From NCBI GenBank assembly GCA_016936875.1, contig JAFGXB010000222.1, positions 1 to 34,521 of the forward strand: a DNA stretch of 34,521 nt, in the 5' to 3' direction. Below, piece by piece: positions 33,549 to 34,521 of the stretch (position 1 is the stretch's first letter; each line of letters begins with the position of its first letter). Both the position numbers and the translations under genes were made by a program. The DNA is from Burkholderiaceae bacterium (GTDB lineage: Bacteria > Pseudomonadota > Gammaproteobacteria > Burkholderiales > Burkholderiaceae_C). The notes under the pieces are model-generated. The model did not search any database. It worked only from the letters and a program-made list of their open reading frames with translations, and was not told where the DNA came from.

Positions 33549-34187
33549 TCAGCGCGGCGACTTGGCGGCAGTCCCGGCTCGCTTCGTCGCAGAACGCGCC
33601 GTCTTTTTTACAGCCGGTTTGACAGTCGGCTTCGCGGCCGACTTTGCTGCTGATGTCGATGTCGTTGCCGATGCCGATTTCCCGGCCTCGTCGGCCGCTT
33701 TCGCCGCAGCGTTTGGCGCCGCCGTCCCCTCCTGCATCGCCTTGGTTGCCAGTTCGGTGAACTGCTGCGTCATGGTGTTCCACCACTGCACCGGGTCGAA
33801 CAGTGGCGTCGTTGCAGACTCCGCCTGCCGCTGCGCCTCGGCGGTCGATGTCGCTTCCGCGCCCTGCGCTGCCACCGTTTCCTTCGGCGACGGTTCGGCC
33901 ACCATGCCTTTGGCGAAAGACTGCAAGTCCACATTCATCGACTTGAGTGCGTGCAGGGTCATGCGCTGCACCTCCAGCGCCTGAATCATGTTCTGAGTCA
34001 TGCGCGCGTTGGTTTCCAGCCAGCTCAGCACGGCCTTGAGATCGGTGATCTTCTGCTCAATTTCCTCCACGTCCAGGGTGGGTGCCACCCAGTTGGCGAA
34101 CTGCGACGGCATGCCCGTGCCTTTGAGCATGGTCTGAAAAAATTCCATTCCGGGAATGAAGTCCTTGAACTCCGGGGTCTGTGCCAT
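33549..34187 (-). CDS. phaM: PHA granule-associated regulatory protein PhaM
   Basis: This 212-residue protein has an N-terminal block FKDFIPGMEFFQTMLKG and a coiled-coil-forming segment (VEEIEQKITDLKAVLSWLE, MTQNMIQALEVQRMTLHAL). These are characteristic of PhaM, which activates PHA synthase and ties granules to the nucleoid. The C-terminal third is a Lys/Ala/Pro-rich tail with histone-H1-like AAKS/KPxVKK repeats, fit for binding DNA, ending KRAGTAAKSPR. GGAGA precedes ATG 34185-34187. It implies the host makes polyhydroxyalkanoate. The length of the tail varies between species, so minor differences are expected. Confidence 0.9.
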   Translation of the reverse strand: MAQTPEFKDFIPGMEFFQTMLKGTGMPSQFANWVAPTLDVEEIEQKITDLKAVLSWLETNARMTQNMIQALEVQRMTLHALKSMNVDLQSFAKGMVAEPSPKETVAAQGAEATSTAEAQRQAESATTPLFDPVQWWNTMTQQFTELATKAMQEGTAAPNAAAKAADEAGKSASATTSTSAAKSAAKPTVKPAVKKTARSATKRAGTAAKSPR

Positions 34188-34369
34188 GGCGGTCTCCGCG
34201 CGCGGTGTGCGCTGCGTCTGCAGCATACGCGTGCAGTGCCCGCACGAAAAGCCGTTCCGGCCCGCGGCAGGCCGCATTCCCCCGGCAAAATAGCGCCCAT
34301 GCCGCCGCTCCCAGCCGCCCTCGCCACGCAGCGTCCGCTCGCGCACGGCCGCGTTCCGGGTTGGCACGC

Positions 34370-34521
34370 ATGACGCCGCCTCGGGGTTTGCGTGCGCGCC
34401 CGGGCTGGCTGGCCATCCTGCTGCTCGCCTTGCTCGTGCTCACCCTGCATGGGGCCGCGCTCGACTGGCTCGGCGCCGCCTTTCAGCCCCTCGCCGCAGG
34501 CCGCCTGCCCGAGCCGGTCTA
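34370..34521 (+). CDS. N-terminus of a membrane-anchored or exported protein, cut by window edge
   Basis: From ATG 34370 the frame stays open to the right edge (50 codons). It reads MTPPRGLRARPGWLAILLLA followed by more hydrophobic residues (LLVLTLHGAALDWLG): a basic start and one hydrophobic helix, typical of an anchor or signal peptide. I recall DUF3108 proteins with similar starts beside phaM in Burkholderiales, so that is the best guess. The start codon overlaps the stop of a 24-codon ORF from ATG 34299, which follows an AT-rich CAAAAT -10-like element. The true start could differ. Confidence 0.5.
   Translation, partial: MTPPRGLRARPGWLAILLLALLVLTLHGAALDWLGAAFQPLAAGRLPEPV

Noticed and set aside
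1-34521. CRISPR arrays, tRNA or rRNA genes, insertion sequences
   Set aside because: No regularly spaced repeats, cloverleaf or rRNA segments, or transposase motifs were seen on either strand.

Overview
The window looks like an origin-proximal piece of a betaproteobacterial chromosome, order Burkholderiales, most likely close to Thiomonas. Pointers are the high GC content, a PhaM-type PHA granule protein, a stand-alone N-terminal MetH module, HemP, TrxC with its zinc finger, intergenic repeats with a GGGCCGCCCCAAG core, and the order mnmG-rsmG-parA-(alpha/beta hydrolase)-parB with two perfect parS sites. The genus is inferred from gene content; no search was run.

Region by region. (1) 1-3231, minus strand: end of an exopolysaccharide cluster read as wcaJ-like phosphoglycosyltransferase, GT2 glycosyltransferase, then a GT14 (core-2-like) glycosyltransferase cut by the left edge. 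(2) 3232-7421: a 690-base non-coding stretch with three inverted repeats, a PhyH-type dioxygenase, a small beta-rich hypothetical protein, the homocysteine-methyltransferase half of MetH, and a low-GC glycosyltransferase-like gene that looks acquired. (3) 7591-10395, plus strand: a probable copper-handling cluster (DUF2946-like protein, beta-barrel protein, PCu(A)C chaperone, TlpA-like thioredoxin). (4) 10438-15658: Kup potassium transporter divergent from hemN, then MarC and a TSUP (TauE/SafE) transporter. The TSUP gene is preceded by a hairpin-rich leader ending in a strong intrinsic terminator. (5) 15667-16707: bidirectional terminator, DUF2892 protein and a CRP-type regulator with a matching GTGA-N6-TCAC site between them. 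(6) 16751-21932: parS, mnmG, rsmG, parS, parA, hydrolase, parB, the tRNA modification, ribosome methylation and chromosome partition block. (7) 21936-22755, minus strand: a probable iron-responsive unit of a Fur-like site, a 25-codon membrane peptide overlapping hemP by ATGA, hemP, and a 92-codon hypothetical gene. (8) 22756-31875: a membrane PAS-GGDEF diguanylate cyclase divergent from a 2139-residue C-A-T-C-A-T peptide synthetase without a release domain, followed by a helical-backbone metal receptor without a signal peptide. (9) 31892-34521: small membrane protein, carboxymuconolactone decarboxylase-family protein, trxC, phaM, and the start of a membrane-anchored protein cut by the right edge.

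The most promising items for something undescribed are the dimodular synthetase with its cytosolic metal-receptor partner, the structured leader in front of the TSUP gene, and the tiny ORF coupled to hemP. No rRNA, tRNA, CRISPR array, transposase or phage gene was seen.
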